From: Bacillus safensis
Lineage (GTDB): Bacteria > Bacillota > Bacilli > Bacillales > Bacillaceae
Reading direction: 5' to 3'
Length of the DNA stretch: 64,000 nucleotides
Assembly: GCA_030159235.1 (NCBI GenBank)
Contig: BSBG01000007.1
Coordinates: 102,504-166,503 of the forward strand
The notes under the pieces are model-generated. The model made no database searches, was not told the DNA's origin, and worked only from the letters and a program-made list of their open reading frames with translations. Both the position numbers and the translations under genes were made by a program. The first letter of the stretch is position 1, and each line of letters starts with the position of its first letter. Shown one piece after another: positions 1 to 8,267 of the stretch.

Positions 1-200
1 TGATGGAAACATGGCTCACTGAAGAAGCAGCAGACGGCTTTAATGTGATGCCGCCGCTCTTGCCAGAAGGACTAGATGTGTTCGTAGACCGCGTCGTCCC
101 AATCCTTCAGGAACGAGGCTTATTCAAAACGGATTATACAGGACAAACCTTACGAGAAAATCTTGGATTAACAGAGCCAAAAAATCGATACACGATATAA
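1..200 (+). CDS. yxeK: C-terminal end of FMN-dependent monooxygenase (YxeK/ScmK-like), partial
   Basis: Only the last ~65 residues are in the window; the gene begins upstream. The end resembles the C-terminus of the NtaA/SnaA/DszA flavin monooxygenase family (motif GFNVMPPLLPEGLDVFVDRV, then RGLFKTDYTGQTLRENLGL). Its place directly before an N-acetyltransferase, a cystine-type ABC transporter and an amidohydrolase matches the B. subtilis yxeKLMNOPQ operon, where YxeK oxidises N-acetyl-S-(2-succino)cysteine. The stop is 17 bp before the next start, so it is operonic. Substrate identity is inferred from context. Confidence 0.8.
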   Translation, partial: METWLTEEAADGFNVMPPLLPEGLDVFVDRVVPILQERGLFKTDYTGQTLRENLGLTEPKNRYTI

Positions 201-217
201 GGGTGGGGTGACTAACG

Positions 218-721
218 TTGGGATACACGTTTCGTCTGGCAACAGTGGCAGATATAGAGGCGCTGCTTGAATTGACAACAAGAGCCTATGAGCCAATTCG
301 TGAGCTCGGCATCCAGTTCCAAGCAGCACATGCTGATTTCGCTCTCGTTCAGAATAATGTACAAAAAAATCTTTGCTATGTGATGGAAGAAAACGGAGAG
401 CTTCTATCCACCTTATCACTCCGTATGCCTTGGGGAGAGCAGCCAGGACCGTTCGGCGTCCCTCACATCTGGTGGTTTGCCTCAGAACCTGTCGCCAAAA
501 AAGGGACAGGCTCTGCCTTGCTGGAATGGGTTGAAACCGAAGTGCTAAGGGATACACTAAAGGTACCGTACGTGTCACTAGGTACAGCTGATAAGCACCC
601 GTGGCTTGTAGAAATGTATGAGCGCAAAGGCTATGTCAGAGCAGGAGAAAAGGATTTAGGCAAAGGTCACATCACGATTTATTTTAAAAAACAATTAAGA
701 TCAGATATCACACAACCATAA
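218..721 (+). CDS. snaB: GNAT N-acetyltransferase, SnaB/YxeL-like
   Basis: A 167-residue GNAT-fold protein. The acetyl-CoA region is the stretch VAKKGTGSALLEWVE around residues 91-105, and the C-terminal GCN5 strand is WLVEMYERKGYVRAGE. B. subtilis SnaB (YxeL) has about the same length and N-acetylates S-(2-succino)cysteine as the first step of its breakdown. The start is TTG at 218 behind a G-rich ribosome site (201-210). It lies between the monooxygenase and the solute-binding protein. Reaction assigned by operon match; a different S-modified cysteine is possible. Confidence 0.82.
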   Translation: MGYTFRLATVADIEALLELTTRAYEPIRELGIQFQAAHADFALVQNNVQKNLCYVMEENGELLSTLSLRMPWGEQPGPFGVPHIWWFASEPVAKKGTGSALLEWVETEVLRDTLKVPYVSLGTADKHPWLVEMYERKGYVRAGEKDLGKGHITIYFKKQLRSDITQP

Positions 722-742
722 GACGAAAGAAGGTTTTCGAAC

Positions 743-1537
743 ATGAAAAACAAAAAGTGGCTAGTCGTTCTATTTGCAGCAATGCTGGCAGTTTTAGCAG
801 CTTGCGGCGGCAACAATCAGAGTGAAGGCAAAGACGAAAAAGTATTAAAAGTAGGCGCTACAGGACAAAGCTATCCATTCGCTTATAAAGACAATGGCAA
901 GCTTGTCGGATTCGATGTTGAAGTAACAGAAGCCATTGCGAAAAAGCTTGGCTACAAACTAGACTGGCAGCTGAGTGAATTCAGCGGACTGATGGGACAA
1001 CTGACTTCTGGTAAGCTGGATACAGTGTCAAACCAAGTTGCCATCACAGACGAGCGTAAACAAACGTTTCACTTTACTGATACGTACGCTTACGCAGGAA
1101 CACAAATCATCGTGAAAAAGGACAACAAAGACATCAAAGGTCTTGACGATTTAAAAGGAAAAACAGTGGCGGCGGTTCTTGGCTCTAACCATGCCAAAAA
1201 CTTAGAGAGCAAAGACCCAGACAAGAAAATCAAGATTAAAACATATGAAACGCAGGACGGCGTACTAAATGAAGTGGCAAATGGCCGCGTAGATGCTTAT
1301 GTCAACGGACGCAGTGTACTACTTGCACAAATTGAAAAAACAGGCCTTCCGCTGAAAATCGTAGGCAATCCAATTGTGTATGAAGAAGTAGGCTACCCAT
1401 TTGCTAAAGATGAAAAGCATGACAAACTAAGAAAAGAATTTAACAAAGCCATTAAAGAATTAAGAGAAGACGGGACACTTAAAAAATTGTCTGAGAAATA
1501 TTTCAAAGACGATGTCACAGTGCCAATTAAAAAATAA
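743..1537 (+). CDS. yxeM: ABC transporter substrate-binding lipoprotein, amino-acid type (YxeM-like)
   Basis: A 264-residue family-3 solute-binding protein. The lipoprotein signal ends in the lipobox LAAC with Cys21 as the lipid-modified residue. The mature part has the family pattern KVGATGQSYPFAYKDNGKLV and GFDVEVTEAIAKKLGY. It would sit on the outer face of the membrane and deliver a cysteine derivative to the YxeN/YxeO pair encoded just downstream. In B. subtilis the same order yxeM-yxeN-yxeO is found. Ligand not determinable from sequence. Confidence 0.85.
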   Translation: MKNKKWLVVLFAAMLAVLAACGGNNQSEGKDEKVLKVGATGQSYPFAYKDNGKLVGFDVEVTEAIAKKLGYKLDWQLSEFSGLMGQLTSGKLDTVSNQVAITDERKQTFHFTDTYAYAGTQIIVKKDNKDIKGLDDLKGKTVAAVLGSNHAKNLESKDPDKKIKIKTYETQDGVLNEVANGRVDAYVNGRSVLLAQIEKTGLPLKIVGNPIVYEEVGYPFAKDEKHDKLRKEFNKAIKELREDGTLKKLSEKYFKDDVTVPIKK

Positions 1538-1561
1538 CGACAGCGGCGGTGAAGAGCAGAC

Positions 1562-2236
1562 ATGAATAAAATTGATTGGCAGTATATGGTGACGGTTTTT
1601 CCGACATTGATTCAATACTTGCCGATAACGATCTTCATGGCGATTGTCTCCATGGTATTTGCCATTATCATTGGTGTGGTATTCGCTCTCATTACGAAAA
1701 ACCGGGTACCTGTTTTATACCAATTTGCCAAGCTGTATATTTCTTTCTTCAGAGCGGTTCCAACCTTGGTTCAGCTCTTTCTCATTTATTTTGGTCTTCC
1801 GCAGCTATTCCCTGCGATGACCTCAATGGATGCTTTAACAGCGGTCATTATCGGATTAAGTATCAAAAACTCAGCATACTTAGCAGAAATTTTCAGAGCA
1901 GCTCTGAACTCAGTCGATGAAGGGCAGCTAGAGGCGTGCCTGTCTGTCGGCATGACAAAATGGCAGTCTTACGTCAGAATTATTTTCCCGCAGGCCATCA
2001 GAAATGCGATTCCTGCAACGGGGAATACCTTTATCGGTCTTTTAAAAGAAACATCTCTTGCCTTTACGATTGGTGTGGCAGAAATGTTTGCACAAGGGAA
2101 GATGATAGCATCGGCGAACTATAAATACTTTGAAACCTATTTAGCCGTAGGGATCGTGTATTGGGTGATGACGATCATTTATAGCTTCCTGCAGGACCTA
2201 TTTGAACGAAAAATCAGCAAACCTTACCGGAATTAA
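1562..2236 (+). CDS. yxeN: ABC transporter permease, amino-acid type (YxeN-like)
   Basis: A 224-residue polar amino-acid permease (HisM/TcyL type) with about five membrane segments. The coupling loop EAA motif is visible as EACLSVGMTKWQSYVRIIFPQ (about residues 121-141). It probably works as a homodimer with the ATPase YxeO and the lipoprotein YxeM. There is a 24-bp gap to the gene before and 12 bp to the ATPase start, with a strong ribosome site for the latter inside the gap. Confidence 0.87.
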   Translation: MNKIDWQYMVTVFPTLIQYLPITIFMAIVSMVFAIIIGVVFALITKNRVPVLYQFAKLYISFFRAVPTLVQLFLIYFGLPQLFPAMTSMDALTAVIIGLSIKNSAYLAEIFRAALNSVDEGQLEACLSVGMTKWQSYVRIIFPQAIRNAIPATGNTFIGLLKETSLAFTIGVAEMFAQGKMIASANYKYFETYLAVGIVYWVMTIIYSFLQDLFERKISKPYRN

Positions 2237-2248
2237 GGAGGTGTGGAC

Positions 2249-2995
2249 ATGATCAAGCTCACCAATTTGAAGAAATCATTCGGCGACCTTGTCGTTTTAG
2301 ACGGAATCAATCTCGACGTGGAAAAAGGGCAGGTTGTGGCCATTATCGGACCTTCTGGCTCCGGTAAATCCACCTTGCTGCGCTGCTTAAATTTATTAGA
2401 AACACCAGATGAAGGCACAATTGAAATTGGCGATGCGAAGCTCGATGCGTCCCAATATACACGTAAGGAAGCCCATCACCTGCGTCAGCAAACGGCCATG
2501 GTGTTTCAAAACTACAATTTATTTAAAAACAAGACAGCGCTACAAAACATTACAGAATCACTGCTTGTGACGAAAAAAATGACGAAGCAGCAGGCAAATG
2601 AAATTGGTATGAAACTGCTGAAGCAGGTAGGGTTAGAGCAAAAGGCTGACAGCTATCCAGTTACATTATCTGGCGGGCAGCAGCAGCGGATTGGGATTGC
2701 CCGTGCATTAGCTGTTGATCCACATGCCATTTTGCTGGATGAACCAACGTCCGCACTTGATCCAGAGCTTGTCTCAGGTGTGCTTCAAGTCATTAAATCC
2801 ATTGCGATTCAAGAAACGACCATGATCATCGTTACACATGAAATGGCGTTTGCAAGAGAAGTGGCAGACCATGTGATTTTCATGGCTGATGGTCATATTA
2901 TTGAGCAGGGGACGCCAACTGAGCTATTTGATGAAACAAAGAATGAACGGACGAAACGATTTATCCAAAAAGAAGCAGCGGCTGAAGAAGCATAA
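2249..2995 (+). CDS. yxeO: ABC transporter ATP-binding protein, amino-acid type (YxeO-like)
   Basis: A 248-residue ATPase with Walker A GPSGSGKST (34-42), signature LSGGQQQR (140-147), Walker B ILLDEP (161-166) and the H-loop THEM. The ATG at 2249 is preferred over an in-frame GTG at 2243, because the near-perfect ribosome site AAGGAGGTG (2234-2242) would be too close to the GTG. It energises uptake through YxeN. B. subtilis YxeO is of similar size. Confidence 0.88.
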   Translation: MIKLTNLKKSFGDLVVLDGINLDVEKGQVVAIIGPSGSGKSTLLRCLNLLETPDEGTIEIGDAKLDASQYTRKEAHHLRQQTAMVFQNYNLFKNKTALQNITESLLVTKKMTKQQANEIGMKLLKQVGLEQKADSYPVTLSGGQQQRIGIARALAVDPHAILLDEPTSALDPELVSGVLQVIKSIAIQETTMIIVTHEMAFAREVADHVIFMADGHIIEQGTPTELFDETKNERTKRFIQKEAAAEEA

Positions 2996-3028
2996 GCTGC
3001 TTTTTATTCTTTAGAGGGGTGATTGACA

Positions 3029-4186
3029 GTGAAATCAATAGGAAATGAAGCTTTAAACAAACGTTTAATCAACATGCGACGAGCGCTTCATGAGCATCCA
3101 GAACTGGCGTTTGAGGAATATGAAACGACAAAGAAACTGCGCGGCTGGTTAGAAGAGGCGGGGATCACTGTACTCGATATCCCAGCCCTGCAAACAGGTG
3201 TTGTCTGTGAAATCAAAGGAGAACAAGAGGGACCGACGATTGCCCTGAGAGCCGATATTGATGCACTTCCAATTGAAGAAGCATCTGGCGAACCATTTTC
3301 TTCAAAGGTACCGGGGAAAATGCATGCATGCGGTCATGATTTTCATACAGCTTCCATCTTTGGTGCGGCTCTTTTATTAAATGAGCGGAAACATGAGATC
3401 AAGGGAACGGTTCGCATCTTATTCCAACCGGCTGAGGAGGTTGCTCAAGGAGCGAAACAAGTCATAGATGCAGGCGTGTTAGATGGAGTCGATGCGATTT
3501 TCGGTATGCACAACAAACCTGATCTGCCAGTTGGCACCATTGGCATTAGAGAAAAAGCATTGATGGCAAGTGTGGACCGGTTTGAAATCGAGATTAAAGG
3601 AACGGGCGGACATGCGGGAATTCCAAATCACACGGTGGACCCTATTGCCATCAGCGGGCAGATCACAAGCGCCCTTCAGCAAATCGTCAGCCGCCGCATT
3701 AGCTCCTTGCATCATGCGGTTGTCAGCATCACACGTATTCAAGGCGGAACGTCATGGAATGTCATACCTGATCGTGTCGAGATGGAGGGAACCGTTCGGA
3801 CGTTTGAGCCTGAAGTGAGAGCAATGATTCCAGAGCTCATGAAACAAATTGTGAGCGGGATTGCAGAAGGCTTTGGCGCAAAGGGCGAAGTGAAATGGCA
3901 TCCTTATTTGCCTTCAGTGATGAATGATGAGCGCTTGACAAAGGTGGTAGAAGAAACAGCTGGTGCGCTTGACTTACCTGTCGTGCAGGCAGAGCAGTCA
4001 CCGGGCGGAGAAGATTTTGCCCTTTATCAAGAACGCATTCCAGGCTTTTTTGTATGGATGGGAACAAGCGGTACGGAGGAATGGCATCACCCTGCGTTTA
4101 CATTAAATGAAGATGCCCTTCCAGTTGCCGCTGCCTTCTTCGCTGAGCTTGCCGTTCGGGCATTGGAGTCTCGAGCATGGAGCTAA
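3029..4186 (+). CDS. sndB: M20-family N-acyl-amino-acid deacetylase (YxeP/SndB-like)
   Basis: A 385-residue M20D amidohydrolase. The metal/cysteine motif ACGHDFHT places Cys101-Gly-His-Asp; the conserved PAEE follows near residue 135 and a C-terminal metal His occurs in WHHPAF. Family members remove acyl groups from amino acids; in B. subtilis YxeP (SndB) deacetylates the N-acetylcysteine left after side-chain removal. The GTG at 3029 is chosen over TTG 3023, since the ribosome site GAGGGGTG (3013-3021) is 8 bases before the GTG and only one base before the TTG. It overlaps the next gene by 10 bp. Confidence 0.85.
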   Translation: MKSIGNEALNKRLINMRRALHEHPELAFEEYETTKKLRGWLEEAGITVLDIPALQTGVVCEIKGEQEGPTIALRADIDALPIEEASGEPFSSKVPGKMHACGHDFHTASIFGAALLLNERKHEIKGTVRILFQPAEEVAQGAKQVIDAGVLDGVDAIFGMHNKPDLPVGTIGIREKALMASVDRFEIEIKGTGGHAGIPNHTVDPIAISGQITSALQQIVSRRISSLHHAVVSITRIQGGTSWNVIPDRVEMEGTVRTFEPEVRAMIPELMKQIVSGIAEGFGAKGEVKWHPYLPSVMNDERLTKVVEETAGALDLPVVQAEQSPGGEDFALYQERIPGFFVWMGTSGTEEWHHPAFTLNEDALPVAAAFFAELAVRALESRAWS

Positions 4187-5511
4187 CAAAACAACTGGCT
4201 GAGGCCGTGCTTTCTGCTGATCCGCTGCAAGATCAGCGGGCTGTTGAAATGGCTCGAAATGGTCTGCTAGATGCTGCGGCATCAGCGCTTGCTGCGAAAG
4301 AGGATGAAGGGATTCAGAAGCTGATGGCGCTTGTGGAACAGGAAGGCGGCGCCGCTCAGATTCCTGTTATGGGACAAGGGAAGAAGGTCAGCCGTCAATC
4401 CGCAGCGATGTTAAACGGCTACCTCATCCATGCCCTTGATTATGATGATGTTCATTCAGATGTGAGAGGACACCCAAGTGCGGTCATCATTCCATCACTG
4501 CTTTCACAGCTGACAGATAGCAAAGAGTATGGTGATCGGTTTTTAGCGGCCTACATCACAGGTGTCGAAGTGATGGCAAGGCTTGGCGAATCCATCGGCA
4601 AGGCGCATTATGAACGAGGCTGGCATAATACAGGAACACTTGGAGCCATTGCGGCAGTATGTGCCATTGGTTATTTGAAACAAGTCTCGCAGGAAGAGCT
4701 GACGAAAGCGATCGGCTTTGCTGGAGCGCAATCAGCTGGAATGCGAAAGCAATTCGGCTCTGATATGAAACCATTACAAGCCGGCTTAGCTGCTAAAACA
4801 GCGGTGTGGTCCATAGATTTAGCTTGTTCAGGTTTTGGCGGGAATGATTCAGTACTTGATGGCGCCCTTGGTTTCTTTTCACTTTATGGGGATCAGGAGC
4901 TGGCAGAAAGCCGATTACTAGAGGGCTATGGTTCTACATGGCGTATTGTCGCGCCGGGGCTATGGTTCAAAATATATCCGTTCTGCTCAGCTGCACATCA
5001 TGCAGCCGATGCAATCCTTTCATTAATGAGAGAGCATGCTTTCTTACCTGAGCAGGTGAAACAGGCCGATGTCGTATTCCCGCCAGGCGGAGATGCAGCG
5101 CTTATTGAGCGGACACCTTTAACTGGAGAAGAAGGACGATTCAGTGTCGAATACGTCATCGCACTTGCCATATTTGGACAGACACTCACACTGGATGCCT
5201 TTACGAAAAAAACCATTCCATCATACATGCGAACGTGGATGAAAAGGGTGAGCAGAGAATATGATCAAACGATAGAGCCCCATCCAGACGCTGTTCCAAA
5301 AGGACGTTTTACGATTGTGAAGCTTACCTTATTTGACGGTACCACCATCAGCAAGCGGATCGATATTCCGCAGGGAGCACCCGGAAACGCGCTATCGATA
5401 GACGACATCATGAAAAAGTTAAACAGTGTGACAGACGATTCGCATGCTCAGCTTATGTTACAGGCAGTTGAAGAGGGGAATGATTCTTCTTATTTGCAGC
5501 TTTTGGCATAA
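4177..5511 (+). CDS. yxeQ: MmgE/PrpD family protein (YxeQ-like)
   Basis: A 444-residue MmgE/PrpD-fold protein. The family signatures are LNGYLIHALDYDDVH (near residue 83), GHPSAVIIPSLLS and the YPFCSAAHHAADA stretch near residue 268. Relatives include 2-methylcitrate dehydratase and itaconate decarboxylase, so a lyase or isomerase acting on a dicarboxylate is likely. In the yxe operon this fits handling of the C4 acid released from S-(2-succino)cysteine, but that is inference. Translation is probably coupled to the deacetylase by the 10-bp overlap. It is the last gene before terminators. Confidence 0.8.
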   Translation: MELTKQLAEAVLSADPLQDQRAVEMARNGLLDAAASALAAKEDEGIQKLMALVEQEGGAAQIPVMGQGKKVSRQSAAMLNGYLIHALDYDDVHSDVRGHPSAVIIPSLLSQLTDSKEYGDRFLAAYITGVEVMARLGESIGKAHYERGWHNTGTLGAIAAVCAIGYLKQVSQEELTKAIGFAGAQSAGMRKQFGSDMKPLQAGLAAKTAVWSIDLACSGFGGNDSVLDGALGFFSLYGDQELAESRLLEGYGSTWRIVAPGLWFKIYPFCSAAHHAADAILSLMREHAFLPEQVKQADVVFPPGGDAALIERTPLTGEEGRFSVEYVIALAIFGQTLTLDAFTKKTIPSYMRTWMKRVSREYDQTIEPHPDAVPKGRFTIVKLTLFDGTTISKRIDIPQGAPGNALSIDDIMKKLNSVTDDSHAQLMLQAVEEGNDSSYLQLLA

Positions 5512-5515
5512 TCCC

Positions 5516-5548
5516 GAAAAAGGCCCATCCATCGAGATGAGCCTCTGC
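5516..5548 (+). terminator. terminator-like hairpin after yxeQ, lacking its T-run
   Basis: AAAAAGGC-CATC and GATG-AGCCT can form a stem right behind the yxeQ stop, preceded by a run of A, but the expected T-run is missing: the sequence goes straight into the repeat element that begins at 5544. It looks like a former terminator whose 3' part was replaced by the repeat. Confidence 0.5.
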
Positions 5549-5647
5549 ATGTAGACAAACCCTCGCATTCCGCGCTGGTGCTCACGAATGTCGAATTCGA
5601 TCCAGTGCTCGAACTTCCTAGACTTCAAAGGTTTTCTATCACGCTGA
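5544..5647. repeat. small dispersed repeat with imperfect terminal inverted repeats, copy A
   Basis: About 104 bp. One end reads TCTGCATGTAGACAAACC, the other reads TCAGCGTGATAGAAAACC on the opposite strand. The block GTAGACAAACCCTCGCATTC (5551-5570) and the block 5622-5647 recur in inverted orientation at 26969-27090. It is about 18 bp shorter than the other copy, missing a GC-rich internal piece. No ORF is likely inside. Confidence 0.75.
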
Positions 5648-5654
5648 AAAGAAT

Positions 5655-5696
5655 AAAAAGGGCTAAGATAAAGATCATTCTAGCCCTTTTTATTAA
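5655..5696. terminator. bidirectional intrinsic terminator between yxeQ and the GAF-STAS gene
   Basis: Stem AAAGGGCTA / TAGCCCTTT (5657-5665 with 5681-5689) followed by T-rich sequence on the plus strand and preceded by A-rich sequence, so it can serve both converging transcripts. A closely similar hairpin lies beside the second repeat copy at about 26930-26955. Confidence 0.75.
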
Positions 5697-5703
5697 AAAT
5701 CAT

Positions 5704-6549
5704 TTATTCATTTTTCGTAAACGTCAACCCAATATGAGCAAGTGCCTGCGGCAAATCTTTGCGAATCGTGATGTCTTTAAATGAAATATTTGACTGAATT
5801 GCACTTAAAGCAAGGTCTTGCTTAATTCCTGTTAAGACAGCTGAAATTCCTAAGAGCCGTAGCGTTTGTGCGTAGTTGACCAAATATTGAATGCTTTGTT
5901 CATTCAGGCTTTTTGTTCCCGATACATCAATGACCAAATGAGAGAGAGACAGCCTGTAGCTTTCCTGTAAAATGGTTTCTAAAATATGCTGAGCACGTGT
6001 CTCTTCGATATCACCAAGTAGAGGAAGCACAGCGACGCCATCAACAACTGGTACGATCGGTACAGATAATTGCTGAATCTGCCGGTTGGCACGGTCTAGC
6101 TCAAGGACATAGCTTAACAAAGAAGCCATCGTTTCAAACATATACACATGCTCTTCTGTAAAATGCTGCGGCTTCACATCAAGTCCGCAAATCGTTCCGT
6201 AGTTTGTACCATCTGTAAAATCAATGGGAACACCAATGAACGAGCCGCCTTGAAGTCGTTTCGTGACCTCTAAGTATTTAGAACGGTCATCCATCGAAAT
6301 GTCAGGAATCACAAGGGTATCCCGATGATCGACTGCCAGCTTGCAAAATGTCTTTTCGTAAGGAAGTTCTTCCCCTTCTTCAAGAAGCTGCTCGTCTTGA
6401 TTTAGCACCTTTACAATATGATTGGTGTTTTGATCATTTTTAGCAATAAACAGTGTGTTCACTTCAATGAATTGACTCATCATGTTTAAAATACTAGTAG
6501 AAGCATCATGAAAATTGCGAAACTGTTTTAATAGTTGTTGACGAGGCAT
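5704..6549 (-). CDS. GAF-STAS stressosome-like protein (RsbR/YtvA paralogue)
   Basis: A 281-residue protein with an N-terminal GAF domain (about residues 15-165) joined by a short coiled linker to a C-terminal STAS domain (about 170-275). The layout is that of RsbR paralogues, which build the stressosome that feeds sigma-B. The first phosphorylation site of RsbR (Thr in DxxGxxxVDT) is replaced by Glu here: DVSGTKSLNEQS; the second site is Ser in GIKQDLALS. From memory, B. subtilis YtvA carries the same Glu/Ser pair with a LOV rather than GAF sensor. The ATG at 6549 follows AAGGAG; the in-frame ATG at 6579 has no such site. Confidence 0.75.
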   Translation of the reverse strand: MPRQQLLKQFRNFHDASTSILNMMSQFIEVNTLFIAKNDQNTNHIVKVLNQDEQLLEEGEELPYEKTFCKLAVDHRDTLVIPDISMDDRSKYLEVTKRLQGGSFIGVPIDFTDGTNYGTICGLDVKPQHFTEEHVYMFETMASLLSYVLELDRANRQIQQLSVPIVPVVDGVAVLPLLGDIEETRAQHILETILQESYRLSLSHLVIDVSGTKSLNEQSIQYLVNYAQTLRLLGISAVLTGIKQDLALSAIQSNISFKDITIRKDLPQALAHIGLTFTKNE

Positions 6550-6673
6550 TGTTTTAGGACTCCTTGTAGCTCCGATCACATGCCGGAACAGATAGTTGAT
6601 TTGTCTCTATCATACAAAATCAAACGAGAAATAGATACACTTTAATGCGCAAAAACAATCGAATCCGGCAAGA

Positions 6674-6711
6674 TCAAAAAAGACTGCCGATCCGAAGATC
6701 TGGCAGTCTGC
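6674..6711 (-). terminator. intrinsic terminator of aspartokinase gene
   Basis: On the minus strand GACTGCC and GGCAGTC pair around a short loop and are followed by a run of T (the A-run at 6675-6681 on the plus strand). It lies directly after the yclM stop. Confidence 0.8.
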
Positions 6712-6714
6712 TGA

Positions 6715-8100
6715 TTAAAGGGAGACAGGGACAGTAGACAGAGAGAAAAATTCCTCATACAGGGCTTGAACGGCTTCTTTTTCTTGAGCCGCTTTGACGC
6801 CAAACATCATACTGACCTCAGAGGAGCCTTGATTAATCATTTCAATATTGACCTTCGCTTTTGACAGTGCCTTTGCTGCTCTTGCTGTTGTCCCCACATT
6901 ATGACGCATCGCTTCCCCTACGACCATAATGAGCGATAGATTCCGTTCTAATACAACCTCATCTGCATCAAGCACAAGCTTCAAGCGGTCTAGCAGCTCT
7001 TGTTCAATATGCTGCTCCTCCAGCTGATCCTGCCTTAAAATAATCGTCATATCATCTATGCCAGAAGGAACGTGCTCATACGTAAGCCCATATTCCTCTA
7101 GCGTTTGCAGCACCTTACGCCCAAAGCCGACTTCTCTGTTCATCAAATATTTGCTAATGTAAATGCTACAAAATCCATTATCTGAGGCGATTCCAACAAC
7201 AGGTCCATTTGTATGATCGCGCTGATTCACAATTTTTGTGCCTTTTGCCGAAGGATTATTGGTGTTTTTAATCTGAACCGGAATGCCTGCACGGAAGGCT
7301 GGAATGAGTGCTTCATCATGAAAAACAGAAAATCCAGCATACGACAGCTCGCGCATTTCCCGATACGTCAGCTCTGTAATCTCTTTTGGTTCATGAACAA
7401 TCGTTGGATTCACAGCGTAGACAGCATCCACATCTGTAAAGTTTTCATACACATCTGCCTTTAGGCCGTTCGCCAAAATGGAACCGGTAATATCGGAGCC
7501 GCTTCGCGAAAAGGTGACGATATCTCCCGCTAAACTAAAGCCAAAAAAGCCAGGGAATATAATGATGCCAGAACGCTCTCTTAATTTGTACAAATGATCA
7601 TATGATTCCGGGAGGACTTGCGCATGGCCAGGTTCATCGCTTACAAATAAACCAGCTTCCTTTGGATTCACATAATGAGCTTCGACACCCTGGTGACGGA
7701 AATACGCAGCAATGAGCTTTGCATTATTGTCTTCACCGCTTGCTTTGATGGCATCAAGATAGCACTCAGGGCGAGATGAATCAGCCTGTAATAATGCGTC
7801 TAGATCTTGCCTGATGGTGTCGATAATGTCTTGATCTAAACCGAGTTCATCTGCAATTGAAGCATACCGCTCAATGACGGCTTCCTGTAAGTCATGTGCT
7901 TCACCTAAACGTAAATATTGTTCACCACAGCTAATTAATAGATCGGTGACCTTCGTATCCGTTGAATGCCGTTTTCCTGGTGCGGAAACAACGACTGCTT
8001 TTCGAGCTGGATCTGCTGTTACAATGTCAAATACCTTTTGCAGCTGCTTGCCAGATGCAAGTGAACTGCCACCAAATTTCACGACCTTCAATGCATACAT
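6715..8100 (-). CDS. yclM: aspartate kinase III (YclM-like)
   Basis: A 461-residue monofunctional aspartokinase. It starts with the kinase motif VKFGGSSLA (residues 7-15), keeps the SGSDITGSILA substrate/nucleotide region, and ends with two ACT-type regulatory segments (from about residue 320; GEAMRHNVGTTARAAKALSK lies in the second). It phosphorylates L-aspartate, the first step to lysine, threonine and methionine. B. subtilis YclM is of near-equal length and also sits near ycnBC. The 136-bp leader is too short and lacks the conserved parts of a lysine riboswitch. Confidence 0.9.
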   Translation of the reverse strand: MYALKVVKFGGSSLASGKQLQKVFDIVTADPARKAVVVSAPGKRHSTDTKVTDLLISCGEQYLRLGEAHDLQEAVIERYASIADELGLDQDIIDTIRQDLDALLQADSSRPECYLDAIKASGEDNNAKLIAAYFRHQGVEAHYVNPKEAGLFVSDEPGHAQVLPESYDHLYKLRERSGIIIFPGFFGFSLAGDIVTFSRSGSDITGSILANGLKADVYENFTDVDAVYAVNPTIVHEPKEITELTYREMRELSYAGFSVFHDEALIPAFRAGIPVQIKNTNNPSAKGTKIVNQRDHTNGPVVGIASDNGFCSIYISKYLMNREVGFGRKVLQTLEEYGLTYEHVPSGIDDMTIILRQDQLEEQHIEQELLDRLKLVLDADEVVLERNLSLIMVVGEAMRHNVGTTARAAKALSKAKVNIEMINQGSSEVSMMFGVKAAQEKEAVQALYEEFFSLSTVPVSL

Positions 8101-8236
8101 CTCCTATAGTAAAAATTTTCTCACAAATTGAATAGTTCCTATTATCAACTCTTTTCTTCAAATTATCAAGGATTTTTTCTTCACTAGAAATACAAATGTA
8201 TTTGTAGAGAGGACGATATCGTATGATGATATGAAA

Positions 8237-8265
8237 AAAGAGCCGGCCTTATGCCGAGCTCTTTT
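8237..8265 (-). terminator. intrinsic terminator of ycnB
   Basis: Hairpin GAGC-CGGC / GCCG-AGCTC with one bulged base, flanked by A-run and T-run so that the minus-strand transcript ends in TTTT. It follows the ycnB stop. Confidence 0.7.
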
Positions 8266-8267
8266 CC

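Noticed and set aside
168..578. 136-residue minus-strand reading frame opposite snaB
   Set aside because: Antisense shadow of a well-supported GNAT gene; no ribosome site and no family pattern.
5578..5784. 68-codon plus-strand frame after yxeQ
   Set aside because: Runs through the dispersed repeat, a terminator and the 3' end of the GAF-STAS gene; not coding.
8101..8236. Lysine riboswitch before yclM
   Set aside because: The leader is short, AT-rich and lacks the conserved lysine-box elements.
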